DNA of 64,000 bases, taken from Candidula unifasciata. Taxonomy: Eukaryota; Mollusca; Gastropoda; Stylommatophora; Geomitridae. Below are positions 10,901 through 21,945 of this stretch, piece after piece. The DNA lies in the NCBI GenBank assembly GCA_905116865.2, contig CAJHNH020007701.1:314779-378778 (forward strand), read 5' to 3'. A model generated the notes under the pieces. That model saw only the letters and a list, made by a program, of their open reading frames with translations, did no database searches and was not told the origin of the DNA. The position numbers were made by a program, and so were the translations under genes. How positions within the stretch are numbered: the stretch's first letter is position 1; each line of letters opens with the position of its first letter.

Positions 10901-12539
10901 ATCTCTGCCTCAAGAGGATTTAATGAGGAAATGTGCACCTAAGTACAGGCGGCTAGTTGATATTGACCACACTACAGATCATGTGTTGATTGATCTAAAA
11001 TTATGTTGTGCTATACCTGTGATGACTGTCTTGACAAGCATGGACAGATCATCATTATATACCTCAAGACAGGGCATAACAAACTTAACGAGCATATGCG
11101 CAGGCTTAGTCTGAGTAGTTCATTGTGTCCACGATTTACAGACTGGAGAACGTGTCTTTTGAGACTTTCTCTTTTACAGCCTGCTTAGAAGAGAATGTTG
11201 GCACAGTGTGACTGGTGTGGTGCTGGATACATAACTCACTGAGTGCCTAATGGTCTGTAAAATTTAGGTCTAGCTCTGTATACTCACAACATATATGGGC
11301 GTGGAAAACGGTCCTTTACTGCCTCGCTGAGTATGGAACTAAAGAGAAACTCCAGAACCTTTTTCAGGTCATGTTTCCCCTTGAGTAAATGGCAAGACCC
11401 CAGCGTGCCCTTGAGAATATTGCAAGACCCCCACGCACCCCTAGAGTATATGGCAAGGGAAACCCTCCCCTTTAACAAAATATGATTCGTTAAAAAGAGG
11501 AGGACGATAGATTCCACAAAAAAGGAAACCGACAGTATGTACATGCTTTTTGGTCAGAATATCTTCCTAATCTATAAATAAATACCTGTGTTATATTATT
11601 TAGATTTTTAACTGTAGATATAGAAACTGCTTACGAAAAAGTGTCTTTCATTTTTATTTTATATATATAACTATATATATAACCGATGTTTATAAATACA
11701 AACGCACTCAGTTTCAGAATTTTGCTCTCCCTCCCCCACCTTTCAATCCCCCCCCCCCCCCCCCCCCCACTCGTCCCCCAGGTGGAGACTAATGGTCTAA
11801 AAATGTGATTAAAGGATGTGATCATTGGATAAAGAAGTTCCATTTATCTGACACACCTAATACCTAATAATTGTTTTATATTTCTTCTTTAACAAAAAAC
11901 ATTCTTATGGCATGAAAAGAAGTCATTTACACATTTCTATTTTTTATGCGTTTAACAAATGTTTCTGAATCATTAAGCACTAATTATTATTATATATATT
12001 TTTTCAGTAGTGCATTTTATATGCCTCAGCTTTGGGACTTATGTTTTAATTTAATGTTGTTATCACTGCCCATTTCACATTCTGATATATAACACAGTCT
12101 GATACATTTCTGCTTTTTTTGTTAGTCATTTCATAATTAAAAAAGCTTAAAACTTCAAAGCATTTCAAAATAAAAAAATAAAATATTAAAGCGATGTTAT
12201 GATCCAAATCAAATCTAAGACAAAAAAGTAGAATGTAGTAGAATATCATACAAAAATGTATAGCAGAATCTTACAGAAAAAGCATAAAAATCTGATATAG
12301 TACATGTCATAAAATAAGCAAGCACCTATTAAAGATGTCATATAGTAGATTGCCATCAGGATGTTATTCTAAAGCGAGTTACTGCTTTGACAGGCATCTG
12401 GCTGAGTACATCTGATTTTAATAAGCATTTTTGTAAAGTTAATTTTCAGCTGCCTGTGACTATCAGTAGTGTGCTTGCAAGACAGCAGGGTTGTGTCTTT
12501 TTTCTTGTTCTTTTCTGATGCTTATCTCTAGACTTCTCC

Positions 12540-12890
12540 TTAAAAGCTACTCTATCGCACTAAGGCAGGTTTAGTTGTTAATGAAAGAGCTGATGGATTA
12601 GCTGGTTCTACCCTTAGTTGCAGATGGCAGGCCTATTGACCAAATTGACATTGTTAGTGCCCTCAGAGAGATAGGATAGTCAAAGGTGATTGGGAGAAGC
12701 TTGTCCACATCACTGTTTAGAATGTGACAATTGGGAGTTTTGATTGGCACAGCCAAGCATGAGAGGCACACTAGAAGAAGTCTTATTAATCAGCACAGGA
12801 TTGGCACTGTTAACTGAGGTACGCTAATGTGAATGTTGAAGAGGGAATCTGAGCACCTGGATGTGTATGGAGTTTCGTTAAGATAACCCA
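12540..12890 (+). mobile_element. Decayed RNase H-LINE 3' end
   Basis: A diverged relative of LINE-N: an NERADGLAGS-like motif near 12575-12605, later a LINQHRIGT-like segment and a CxxC-like end near 12855. Many stops. Confidence 0.5.
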
Positions 12891-13866
12891 GGTCATAAAA
12901 CAGAACTAAGGTGGAGACACTTTTGAGGGGACACGTTAGCATATGCATGCAAACTATTTACACATGTATTGTTATCAGAATGGTAGTTTGAGTAATTTTT
13001 CTTCTGCAAACAGTATTAATAGAGAGTAAATTGTCATGCACATTTATTAAAATTATATATATAAAATTTGCCCACATTACTAACAAAAGTTATATCAGTA
13101 AGAAGTGTTGTAACTGCTTTCTTTGTTAAATAGCTCTAATCCTGCACCATCATACTGATTACAGTTAGTTGCAGATTGTTTTGTCAATAAGTTAATTAAT
13201 GCTGACTGTTACTGTCATGCAAGCTTCTTTCAGCACTTTGTTATTATCTTTTACATTGTATATGTTGCAGCTAAAGCTTGTACGTTTCAGTTCCTAGCAG
13301 TATTTAAGTGATTTAATGATTACTGAGTTTTGTATAGCAGTAGTTAATTAGAGTCAAAAACTTGTTTATCAACAGCAAAGCAAGGAGTCTTTAGGGTGTC
13401 ATAAGTGCATGTTATAGCTACAGCTTGTTGTATTGTTGCAGTTCTTTGCAGTTTTAAAGTGACTTAATCATTTGTATTATGAATTTATGTAACAATATTT
13501 ATTTAGTTTAATAAAATCATATATACTTGTGTAGCATCAACAAAGCGGGAAGTCAAAAAAGATTGTATAAATGCATTTGTTAATGTAAATTATTATGATT
13601 TTCTTTCATTCTTTAGTAGTCTAGATTAACTAGTGTGTTGTTTTGTGCAATATGTGAAAGTGTGTTCAATTAACAGATCTGTGTTTTTGTGTTGTGTTTC
13701 TTCTGAACAGCTCTATCTTTAACTGATTGGCAGTTTGAGTGATGTCTGAAGTTGCTTGAAAAAGTCATTTTGTTGTTTCTTTTTTTTTTGTTTGTCCCCT
13801 GTTAGAAAATATTGCATGTTTTTTTTTTTTTGATGGAGACTTTTTGTGCATGCTTTTATTTTGTAG

Positions 13867-14205
13867 GCTATGATTCTGATGATGAATGTGAGGATGCTGA
13901 AGGCATCCGCTACACAAGACGTAACAAGGGCAAAAAATATGCCCCTCTACAAAAAGACGATTCTTTAGAGATGGGCGGAGCTTGCGGAAGGAGAGATGTT
14001 TCCAAATCTAACGGACATTTGCTTTCCAGCAACCATACTTCTTACTCAGGGAGCAGCGGCTCATTGGTCAATCACAAACAACTACAGCAGCTGCAGTCGC
14101 AGTCTGGCGAACACCACATTCACAGCTCAGAGGCTCCGCTGTCATCGGAAGAGAGCAGTGATATTGATGCCAACGGTAATTCGTACACCAGACCTCCTCA
14201 AGCAG
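13867..14205 (+). CDS. APBA: APBA exon: YDSDDE and Ser-rich segment (codons 367-478)
   Basis: The exon encodes GYDSDDECEDAEG, a basic patch (YTRRNKGKKYAP), then a Ser/Gln/His-rich linker with LSSNHTSYSGSSGS and SSEESSDIDANG. The acidic Tyr and Ser patches look like kinase sites, but this is inference. The acceptor is TTTTATTTTGTAG at 13866. The exon starts with two bases that complete a Gly codon begun in the previous exon. The donor is CAAGCAG|GTATTT at 14206. The ATG at 13812 lies in the intron's T-rich tract and is not a start. No catalytic or folded domain is visible. The segment fits the variable linker before the PTB domain. Confidence 0.85.
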
Positions 14206-14314
14206 GTATTTACATTTGATACCCCTGAACTTATCATTCATCCAAATTTTAAACTCAACATTTGGGGTTGAAGAAATTTAAAAAAATAAAATAAAAAAAA
14301 TAAGGATTTTGAGT

Positions 14315-14525
14315 GCAAGGGAAAGTAAAGGACCCTTTTCACATGATTGATGCATCAAGCATATAGAGCCAGACTAAAGTTTTTGTAGACCGAGTGGCAC
14401 TAAACTAGTGAATTAGTCAGCGTCACGACTGCTGGCTTTCCCTGCCTGTGCATTTCCTGGTACCCATGTTTAGGCTGGGTCCTCCTGGGAAGCAAAATCA
14501 CTTTTATAAGAATTGGCTGTGAATA
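14315..14525 (-). mobile_element. SINE-1, antisense, head missing
   Basis: AAAGTAAAGGACCCTTTTC starts the reverse-complement tail; CCTGGTACCCATGTTTAGGC and TGGGTCCTCCTGGGAAGC are the reversed body. Confidence 0.7.
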
Positions 14526-15214
14526 TCTAGCGTTTATGACTAATTAGAAATTATCTTTTAGCTGAGGTTCCTTGTAACATGAGCATGTCAATTTATTTGA
14601 CTTAGTTTACATATTTTTCTTTGATTTCAAGTGTTGCTTGTTTTGGCATTGTGCCATATATCATTTCAACTGAAAGGATTTTGTTTTCATTGTTGTCTAA
14701 GCTGCAGTGTGCATTGAAGATCTACATTTGGTTGCCATATTTCTTTCTTCGTGTTTGCATGATTAGTAGAGGCAAGCCTATGGCATGCTGGAAAGATAAC
14801 AGTAATTCAGTGAGCGTGAAGCCAGTGTTGTTTGTTTTGTTTTCTGTTTCAGTCTTGACAGATGAATCTGCTGACCTTTTCTTGGGGATGTGTAGTTTAT
14901 CATCAGAATGAGTTATGAATTTTGTTACTTCTGTTGTATTCTCAGTAGCTGAGGTTGGTCATACTGTCAGGAATATCTACCAGTGATTTGTGAATGTTTC
15001 TCATCTTTGCAGTTTCATTGACTTTCTTGCTGTTCCTATAATGTTTACGAAGATTGTTTAAGAAAGTTTTTTTTTTCCTTTTTTAGTGAGTGGAGAAATT
15101 TATGATAAATTATGTGCAAGTTACTTTACTAAATATCTAAAAACTAGACAAAAGCACAGTTTTAGACTTTTTCACCGCATATGTTTTTCCATGAGACACA
15201 TCCATACGTTTCAG

Positions 15215-15435
15215 CTCTCAGTGTGGGATCAAGGACCCCATTTTGGGGAAAGAAAAAGAATAGATTTATTGCCCCTTAGCAAACATGATATAAAAGGTGA
15301 CTGATTAAGGATTTGCTGAAGTCAGATTTCTTAGGCTGAAAGGCACATAAATCACAGCCTTGCTATAAACCATAACACAATGTACCAACTGGCATTTTGA
15401 GGACAAATGCTAATAAGAAAAAGAAAAAGAACAAT
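15215..15435 (+). mobile_element. A2 variant element
   Basis: Head CAAGGACCCCATTTTGGGG and AGAATAGATTTATTGCC, then the A2 3' half with TTGCTGAAGTCAGATTTC and ATAAACCATAACACAATGTA, ending in an AAGAAAAAGAAAAAG tail. Confidence 0.7.
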
Positions 15436-15799
15436 TTATATTATCAGTCATTAAATTATTGCTTTAATCTTATCAGTTTTTCCGCAGCAAAACTGGGCAG
15501 CATAGTTGTAATTTGTTAAGGATGTGGTAGTGTTAAATTATTAGATGGGGAAAGGGGGGAGGGAGATGTGAGTATGATTGAATAGGAAGTAGAGATGAGA
15601 CATGTATTTTTCACTAATGAATGTGGTAGTTGAATAAATTCTATATTGAAACAAACATAGGATTCTGTCAGAGGAGTTTTTAAGAAAAGCAGATTAAATT
15701 GAGTATGACAGTTAAAAATAGCCAGCTGTATTTAAACTCTGAAGCAATTCAGTAGTATGCTTAGTAAGTCATACACTCAAAAATTCTGTATGTTAAATT

Positions 15800-16060
15800 T
15801 GGTCATTCACAACTTAAAGGAAACTCATTTCTTTGCTTCTTCACGTTCACTGGCTGTAAACTCTGGCAAAAGTCCTGGTTGTTCATCCTTTCCTGGACTT
15901 TGGTCTTATTCCAGAGCTTGATTTTTATGTGCACATCAGTTTTACAGGCTAGCTTATTTGTGTGCAGGCTGTTAGTTCCTTGCCTCATGCAGTTGCGGTC
16001 AGACTTTGAAGGAAACACCCTAACTAGACGACTTTAACGACATGCTTGTTACGAGGACCA
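15800..16060 (-). mobile_element. A-element, antisense, head truncated
   Basis: TTCTTCACGTTCACTGGCTG is the reversed tail; GACTTTGAAGGAAACACCC and GACATGCTTGTTACGAGG follow before homology ends. Confidence 0.7.
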
Positions 16061-16159
16061 AAAGGTGGTTAATTACACACAATACAAGCTTCCACCTCCT
16101 GACCAAAAATAAAATTGTCCTCTTATCCTGAATTCTCATAATTGGTCCCCAAGTACCCC

Positions 16160-16860
16160 CACAAATCGGTGACACCATAGGTGGCATCCTAACAGAAAGA
16201 GAACGGGCTCCCTTAGAAATACAGTCATATCACCACTCAGATGACAGAACATAACTACCCCAAAAACAGATTGACATAGCTGTGCAAAGGAAGCTGAAAT
16301 GGATGAGGATTCCATATTGATTGGACCAGTGGTGCCATAAGAGAATGCAGTCTTCCTGCAGGAAAAAAACTTCTCCAGTTAAAAGGCCGAAGCAATTGTA
16401 CTGCAAGCAAAACAAAATGATAAGCAAGTACAATTTAACAGGCTTAGATCTCTGCTGAATCAGATGGGTCAGCAGACCTGGCAGAGTTTATGTTAATTCC
16501 AGGCCATTCCGACATTAGAGTGAGTGAAAAAGTTGACTTCTTATCAAATATTGGAAGCATTACAGAGCAACCAGGTACAGGATGCACTTGCGAGGATAAT
16601 AAAACGCAGATCAAGGCAGCCATTAGAAAAGAATAGAGCACTTCCCATCCAGAACACAATCCTCAAGACCTCATCAACTTCCACACCTGAAAGAAACAGA
16701 CAATTACATTTAGATTGCAAACTGAATCCTACATACCCCATTGCCTCATGTACAAGAAAGTTAAGATTGGAGTCTCAGTACTGGGCCCATGTGGACAGGC
16801 ACCCCAGTAAACGGAACACATGTTGCAGGCGTGCTCTCTTCATGCAATAAAGAGATCTCC
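16160..16860 (+). mobile_element. LINE fragment with RNase H end (different from LINE-N)
   Basis: In shifted frames it reads LIPGHSDIRVSEKVDFLSNI (RNase H motif) and later KIGVSVLGPCGQAPQ with TEHMLQACSL. The last part is the CPCGxxxQTxEHxLxxC end typical of R1/CR1-like LINEs with RNase H. The 5' boundary is uncertain. Stops and frameshifts disable it. Confidence 0.65.
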
Positions 16861-16984
16861 CTCCGGTCTAGCCAGTTGGCATTTTTATTGAAACCAAGCT
16901 GAATGGATCAGTGGAGGATAGTGTCACACTGCATATTTCATAGAGGCTTGTGGCCTTGTCATCTGAAAACCACTGGCACGGACA

Positions 16985-17085
16985 GTGAAAAAAAAATAAT
17001 TAAGGGGGCAGTTGGGCTTTTCTTGTCCCCCCCCCCCCCCCCCCCCCAAATTGAGCCCCACAACCCACACAGGGAGGAAAACAAA
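16985..17085 (-). mobile_element. A-element head with poly-C run
   Basis: A C run at 17027-17047 inside CAGTTGGGCTTTTCTTG...GAGCCCCACAACCCACACAG, the reversed A-element head. Confidence 0.55.
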
Positions 17086-17337
17086 TTTGACAAAGATGTA
17101 CATGTCATGTAGATTCTTTTAGTGCTGCATATGTCTTGGCAATTTTTTTTCTGTGGAGAGCTAATATCCTGATTTTATGTTAACCGATCAGGTTTTTTTG
17201 GGGAATTTGTTTAAAAAGAATTTTATTTTCTTAAAAAGTGTATAATTTATCATAATTTACAGTGATTTCTTTCATTACTGTTCATATGAATATTTATTAT
17301 TAATGCTGTTAAAGCCATCTTATATTTGGTATTTTAG

Positions 17338-17453
17338 ATTCTGATACAGACGAAGAAACAGACAGACTTTTGCAGAAGCAGTATCAGGAAAGAGATAAAA
17401 ATGTCGAGATACCAGAGCTGACTGACCCAGATGCAGCAGGCATGAGATCTGAG
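17338..17453 (+). CDS. APBA: APBA exon: acidic pre-PTB linker (codons 479-517)
   Basis: The exon encodes DSDTDEETDRLLQKQYQERD followed by an ELTDPDAAGMRSE segment. It is charged and probably partly helical, and has no folded domain. The acceptor is TTGGTATTTTAG at 17337; two bases complete an Asp codon from the previous exon. The donor is TCTGAG|GTGAGA at 17454, phase 0. An antisense LINE-N copy begins with its pentanucleotide tail within a few bases of the donor, so the 5' splice site consensus runs straight into repeat sequence. Confidence 0.85.
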
Positions 17454-17455
17454 GT

Positions 17456-17880
17456 GAGATTTGATTTGATTTGATTCAAGAACCGACATCACAGCACTCA
17501 GGGCATTCCCATAAGCGCTCTGTCCCCATCTTCAGCAGCCAGCGAAGAGTTCCGATACTAATGGTGCCAGTAGCTTTCTGATTAAATGTCCGTCTTGCCT
17601 TTCTTCTGAGCTTTGAGCTTGTGCCAGAACCTCTCGTCACCCCTAACTGCATCAATATCACCAGACTGTGGTGAACCATCTGCTCCTCCGTATTGTACAC
17701 GCTCTCCCACAAGGCACTAACCACGTCTGCCCTATCATGTAGCAGTAGTCCACCAAGTTGTGCAGAGCCAGCCAGTCTGTCCGCCTGTTCATTTTCCAAC
17801 ACGCCGGCGTGACCCGGTGAAAAAATCCAGACAATACTCCTCACTCGTGTCTTCCGCAGCGAAGCGGAGTTTAACAGATA
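17456..17880 (-). mobile_element. LINE-N 3' end with RNase H motif, antisense
   Basis: On the minus strand an open stretch reads IVWIFSPGHAGVLENEQADR, LAGSAQLGG, GTISIGTLRWLLKMGTERLW and ECPECCDVGS. This is the RNase H C-terminal part and Cys-containing tail of a LINE. It is the least damaged LINE-N copy in the window. Its 3' tail is the (TCAAA)n pentamer, which touches the splice donor of the 17338-17453 exon. Confidence 0.85.
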
Positions 17881-17904
17881 CCCCTAACTTTGCTTTATCT
17901 TGTA

Positions 17905-18180
17905 AAAGTACAGGACCCTTTTCCTACCTTTAGGCGTATTGGGAATATAGTGCTAGATATGCATTTTCAGACCAATCTGCACTTAGTGGGTGATGTGGTC
18001 AGCATTATGCTGGCAACCTTTGCTTCCTGCGACTTTACCTGGTACCCATTTTAAGCCGGGATCGACCTGGAAGCCAAGATCAAACTTGAAAACTGCAGCT
18101 CCGTTCATTTTTGAACCCTTGACCTTTGGATTAGCAGGTGAGCATCTGACCACTGCACCATGACTGTAATAAGCATTATT
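17905..18180 (-). mobile_element. SINE-1, antisense, with tRNA-like head
   Basis: AAAAGTACAGGACCCTTTTC, AGCATTATGCTGGCAACC, ACCTGGTACCCATTTTAAGC, then TTTGAACCCTTGACC (B box reversed) and GACCACTGCACCATGA (A box reversed). Confidence 0.75.
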
Positions 18181-18999
18181 GTGATGAGAACTGCTACCAT
18201 TTACAATTTGAGCCCTTAAAGAAATTTTTTAATTTGTAAAGGCTTTCCCCCTGAAATTGTGGTCATTGAGAAGAACCTCTGCCTAAGACTGATTTAATTG
18301 CTTAGTCGATCCTCTTCTACCTTGGGGTGTAGGGGTTTGCCAGAGAGATCACTCGACTTCTCTGTCAGTAGTTTTAATTTTGGTTTTGTTCCATTCTTGT
18401 CCTCTATCGGTCAGACACTTTTGGATGTTGTCTTCCCAGCAGATCCTAAGACTGATTTTATGAAGATAACTATTGTCGGTATGTAGAATTTTGAACGCAG
18501 AAGACTGATTGCAGATGGAAAAAGATGTTATAGTTATGAATTTATGGTAAAGAAACTGGTTATTGTAATAGGTGACAACAGGTATATATCATTCGTATTA
18601 AAAAAAAATATGTAACTTGTTGTCATCCACTATATAAATCACTTGTAACTCCAATGGGTTTAACATCATGTGACTCCTTGTGTTAATCATAATAAGGTAA
18701 AAGTATATGGTATTTTTTTTAAATATCGCCATCTAACAGTTAAATTCTCTGTGGAGTAATAGACTGCCCAGCTCTATTTTTGTTATAGTCCATGTGGTGT
18801 TCTGTTGGTAATCATTTATGTCCACAGCTTTCTGTCTTATGTACTGTCAGTCATGTTTTGTATGGATGTTTTCCATTGCTTTGACGCCAGACTATCCATT
18901 TTCAGAACTGAACTCTGTCATAAGTCGAGGAGATCCCGTACTCTTATGTGGACACTGAGGTTGCAAGACCAAGGAAAAAAAGATTTTATATACAAAAAA

Positions 19000-19275
19000 G
19001 TAAAGTAAAGAAGTAAAGGACCCTTTTCCACTCATTTACGCGTATAGGGCATATAGGGCTAGACCTATATTTTATAGACCAACAGCACAAGATGGGTGAT
19101 GTGGTCAGCATCACGCCGTTCTACTTCCCAGGACTGCACCCGGTACCCACTCAAGGCTGGGTCGACCTGCGGGCCAAGGTAATTTTTGAAGAAAAGTAAG
19201 GCTCCGCCAGGAAGCAAACCTAAAACCTTCCGATCCGCGGCGCGCGTCTAGCCGCTCTGCCCCGGCGACTCTTAA
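19000..19275 (-). mobile_element. SINE-1, antisense, full length
   Basis: Tail reversed as AAAGTAAAGAAGTAAAGGAC; body GATGTGGTCAGCATCACGCC and CACTCAAGGCTGGGTCGACC; head AACCTTCCGATCCGCGGC, TCTAGCCGCTCTGCCCCGG and CGACTC, the reversed Pol III boxes. Confidence 0.85.
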
Positions 19276-19410
19276 TTTTATATACAGTCTGCATACAAAT
19301 AAGCCAGATCTGTAGAACAGATGTGCATGCACAACTCAAGTTCTAGAACAAGGCCAGTATCCAGAAGTGGACAAACAATCAGACCTTTCTGCTGGAGCAT
19401 ACAGCCAGCA
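19276..19410 (+). mobile_element. A-element middle fragment
   Basis: CAGTCTGCATACAAATAAGC, GCACAACTCAAGTTCTAGAA and CAGAAGTGGACAAACAATC match the A-element middle to 3' part. It abuts a SINE-1. Confidence 0.65.
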
Positions 19411-19984
19411 AGCACTACGAGAATAAGAAGGGCCTGTGAAAACCACACAAAATGCCCATTGCTGTTCCATATAAAAAAAAAAAAATTCAAATAGAGATCT
19501 GTCCCAGCAAATCCAACACTCACACATGATCAAATGCATAAGGCAGCTACCAGAGGTACCAGCACATTCAGTCTGCCACTAGAATTGTTATTCATAGTTG
19601 ATGGAGGCAGCAGTCATGACAGACCAGCAGATGCACACTAATTACTGCATAAGGCACTCAAAAAATGCATCTGCCCTGAATACTAATGTATTGTAATTAA
19701 TAGTTAAAACTCGCATTCTTCCAGAAGATTCACAACTGACTATGCATCCTATTTAAATAAAATAAAAAATGGATTTCCATAATTTATGAATATTCACATT
19801 GCAACTGTTCAATTGTTAACATTTACAATGTGAATATTCATGTATTGTGGAAATGCACCACAAAAAGTGGTGAATACAGGTAGTAATTACAGTGTTTAAT
19901 GACAGTGTGTTTTAGTACTAAAACATTATTATAATTATCTAGTTTTAAGTATGTTTTAGCGTACTGCATCTGATTTTATTATAG

Positions 19985-20015
19985 GCTGAAAGACGACAGT
20001 CTAAAGCTAAAGAAG
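19985..20015 (+). CDS. APBA: APBA 31-nt microexon (codons 518-528)
   Basis: This very short exon encodes AERRQSKAKE plus the first base of the next codon. Its acceptor is TTTTATTATAG at 19984 and its donor is GAAG|GTAAGG at 20016, a near-perfect 5' splice site. It is the required phase adapter: it enters in phase 0 after the previous exon and leaves in phase 1, which matches the next exon's start. Without it, joining 17453 directly to 34858 would break the frame. The basic peptide sits directly before the PTB domain. There is no homology evidence at this length; the call rests on splice-site quality and phase logic. Confidence 0.78.
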
Positions 20016-20154
20016 GTAAGGGTCTCTTTTTTAATATCTTTTTTTTTTCACAGTTATGCTTTGTATTGCGGTTTGCATTGTTAGTTTTTGCCCGATCCTT
20101 TAGTAATCATAAGAAGCATGGTCCCTGATGTAAATATGGAGACCTGTATATCTT

Positions 20155-20310
20155 ATCTTGACATATCTTGAATCACAGTAAAACATCTTGAATCACAGTA
20201 AAGCAACATATCTTGAATCACAGTTAAATATCTTGAATCAGTAAAATATATTGAATCACAGTAAAATATCTTGAATCACAGTAAAATATCCTGAATCGCA
20301 GTAAATTACA
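20155..20310 (+). repeat. ~20-bp tandem repeat, about 7 copies
   Basis: Unit ATCTTGAATCACAGTAAAAT with small variations, directly repeated. Confidence 0.85.
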
Positions 20311-20621
20311 TAGAATGAAGCTCCAGTTTTCATCATTAATCTGTTCCCGAGGGGACAACAAATATTAGAAAGGACGATATTTGTCATGAATCCATTCCCA
20401 AAGGGATGACGAATATTAAAAAGGACGAATATCAAATGGATTTTTCCTGTAGAAAATAACTAAAAATGGTTTAATTCTTTCCCAGTCCCAAATTTCACTT
20501 GGAAATCATCGCAAATACATTTCAATTACATATCAACCCTGTACTTATTATTGCTTTGGCACTGTGAATGAGATTTACTCATCATGATGACTTAAATAAA
20601 CTGTTTAAAAAAATTGGTTGC

Positions 20622-20730
20622 ATATCCTTTGCAGGACATTGCAGAACCAACCCCAGCAAATTTTTGATTGTCGTGGAATTTTAAAGAAAATTTACGTTTA
20701 TTAAATATTGTAGGCCATCATAAATAACAT
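20622..20730 (-). mobile_element. SINE-2 3' part, antisense
   Basis: GTTGCATATCCTTTGCAGGA, ACATTGCAGAACCAACCCCA and GGCCATCA match the reversed SINE-2 3' half; diverged. Confidence 0.65.
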
Positions 20731-21089
20731 TTGTAAAAGGAATTTACCTTTTGGATGAAAAAAAGGCCAAAAGCAGAAGAAGAAGGAAGAAAACTGTTAA
20801 GGTATTTTATTTCAGTCCTTAAATATTTCACCATGTCATTTATTATAAGGTCCTTTTAATGTTTTGGAAGTTATTCTTTGAATTATAGAGATGGAGATGA
20901 CTTTTTAAAGTTGTTAGATTCTTTTGGAATACAGAATAAACCGTAAATGTGATTATAGAGTTTAGCCTACAAGAGATACACACACATGCGACATTCTGAC
21001 TGAAGTCATTATCAGTGATGAAAAGAAAGGCCAAAAATTAAAATAGTCAGAGGACAGGGACCTCCCCCCTCACACTTCCCCCCCTCCCA

Positions 21090-21252
<163 letters not shown>

Positions 21253-21417
21253 AGGCTAGTGATGCTGACTCTGTTAGCAGTCTTTTGTTCCTAGTTTATA
21301 GTAATCGTCTCATTAATAAGCAGTTGTAGGCATTTATCAGACGTTTAATGTTTTAGACATGTTCTTTGTAGGCACAAGGCTTTAATTAGTCATAAATGGT
21401 TTGTAAAGTAAAGGGCC

Positions 21418-21720
21418 TCTTTTCCCTGTGTGAGTTCCGGGGGTCCCATTTTGGAGGGAAAAAGAATAAACCCACTGCCCCCCCCCTCCCCAACCACCTT
21501 TTATTAAGTATATCACACAAGGTGACTACTTAAAGATGTTTCCTTCAAAGTCGAAGTGTGCCTGCCTATGGGACAAAGTACCAACAGCCTGCATACAGAT
21601 GAGCTAGATCTGTGAAATGGATATGCCCACTAAACTCAGGTTCTGAAACCAGTAGTGAAAAGTCCAGAAGTGGATGAGTAACCAGAACTTTCCACCAGAG
21701 TGAACTGTGAACTGGGTGTG
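21418..21720 (+). mobile_element. A-element, full-length copy
   Basis: GTGTGAGTTCCGGGGGTCCC head, GAATAAACCCACTGCC plus an internal C run, CAGCCTGCATACAGATGAGC, ending in CAGAACTTTCCACCAGAG. A GAA tail is not obvious. Confidence 0.75.
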
Positions 21721-21734
21721 ATGCTAGTCTCATA

Positions 21735-21945
21735 TTTTCGTAGAACATTTTTTATAGACAAATCGGCACTGTGATGAGTGATGTAGTCAACATCACGCTG
21801 ACCGTCTTTACTGCCCAGGACATTCCTTGGTACCCATTTTGTCCTGGGTCGACCTGGGAGCCAAGATTAATTTCTTTTCCAAATCTGCCCAGTGCATTTT
21901 TGAGCCCATAACTTTCCAGACAAAATTCAGACACCTGTATATTTT
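21735..21945 (-). mobile_element. SINE-1, antisense
   Basis: GTGATGTAGTCAACATCACG, CTTGGTACCCATTTTGTCC and TGGGTCGACCTGGGAGCC are the reversed SINE-1 body. Confidence 0.7.

Larger units (their letters stand above)
7768..13866 (+). other. APBA intron (6.1 kb)
   Basis: Contains A2 and LINE-E pieces (8015-8405), a tRNA-like SINE next to an antisense A-element (9045-9475), an A2 copy (10500-10665), a SINE-1 body (10760-10900), a poly-C run (11748-11768) and a decayed RNase H LINE piece (12540-12890). 8410-9040, 9480-10490, 10905-11740, 11770-12535 and 12895-13860 are AT-rich with nothing I can name. Confidence 0.8.
14206..17337 (+). other. APBA intron (3.1 kb)
   Basis: Carries an antisense SINE-1 (14315-14525), an A2 (15215-15435), an antisense A-element (15800-16060), a LINE RNase H fragment (16160-16860) and a poly-C run with an A-element head (16985-17085). 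14530-15210, 15440-15800 and 17090-17337 hold nothing I recognise. Confidence 0.8.
17454..19984 (+). other. APBA intron (2.5 kb)
   Basis: Filled by an antisense LINE-N (17456-17880), two antisense SINE-1 copies (17905-18180, 19000-19275) and an A-element piece (19276-19410). 18185-18995 and 19415-19980 contain no feature I can support. Confidence 0.8.

Noticed and set aside
13812..13866. ATG upstream in frame with the YDSDDE exon as a translation start
   Set aside because: It lies in a T-rich intron 3' end before a good acceptor, and the upstream exon joins in phase.
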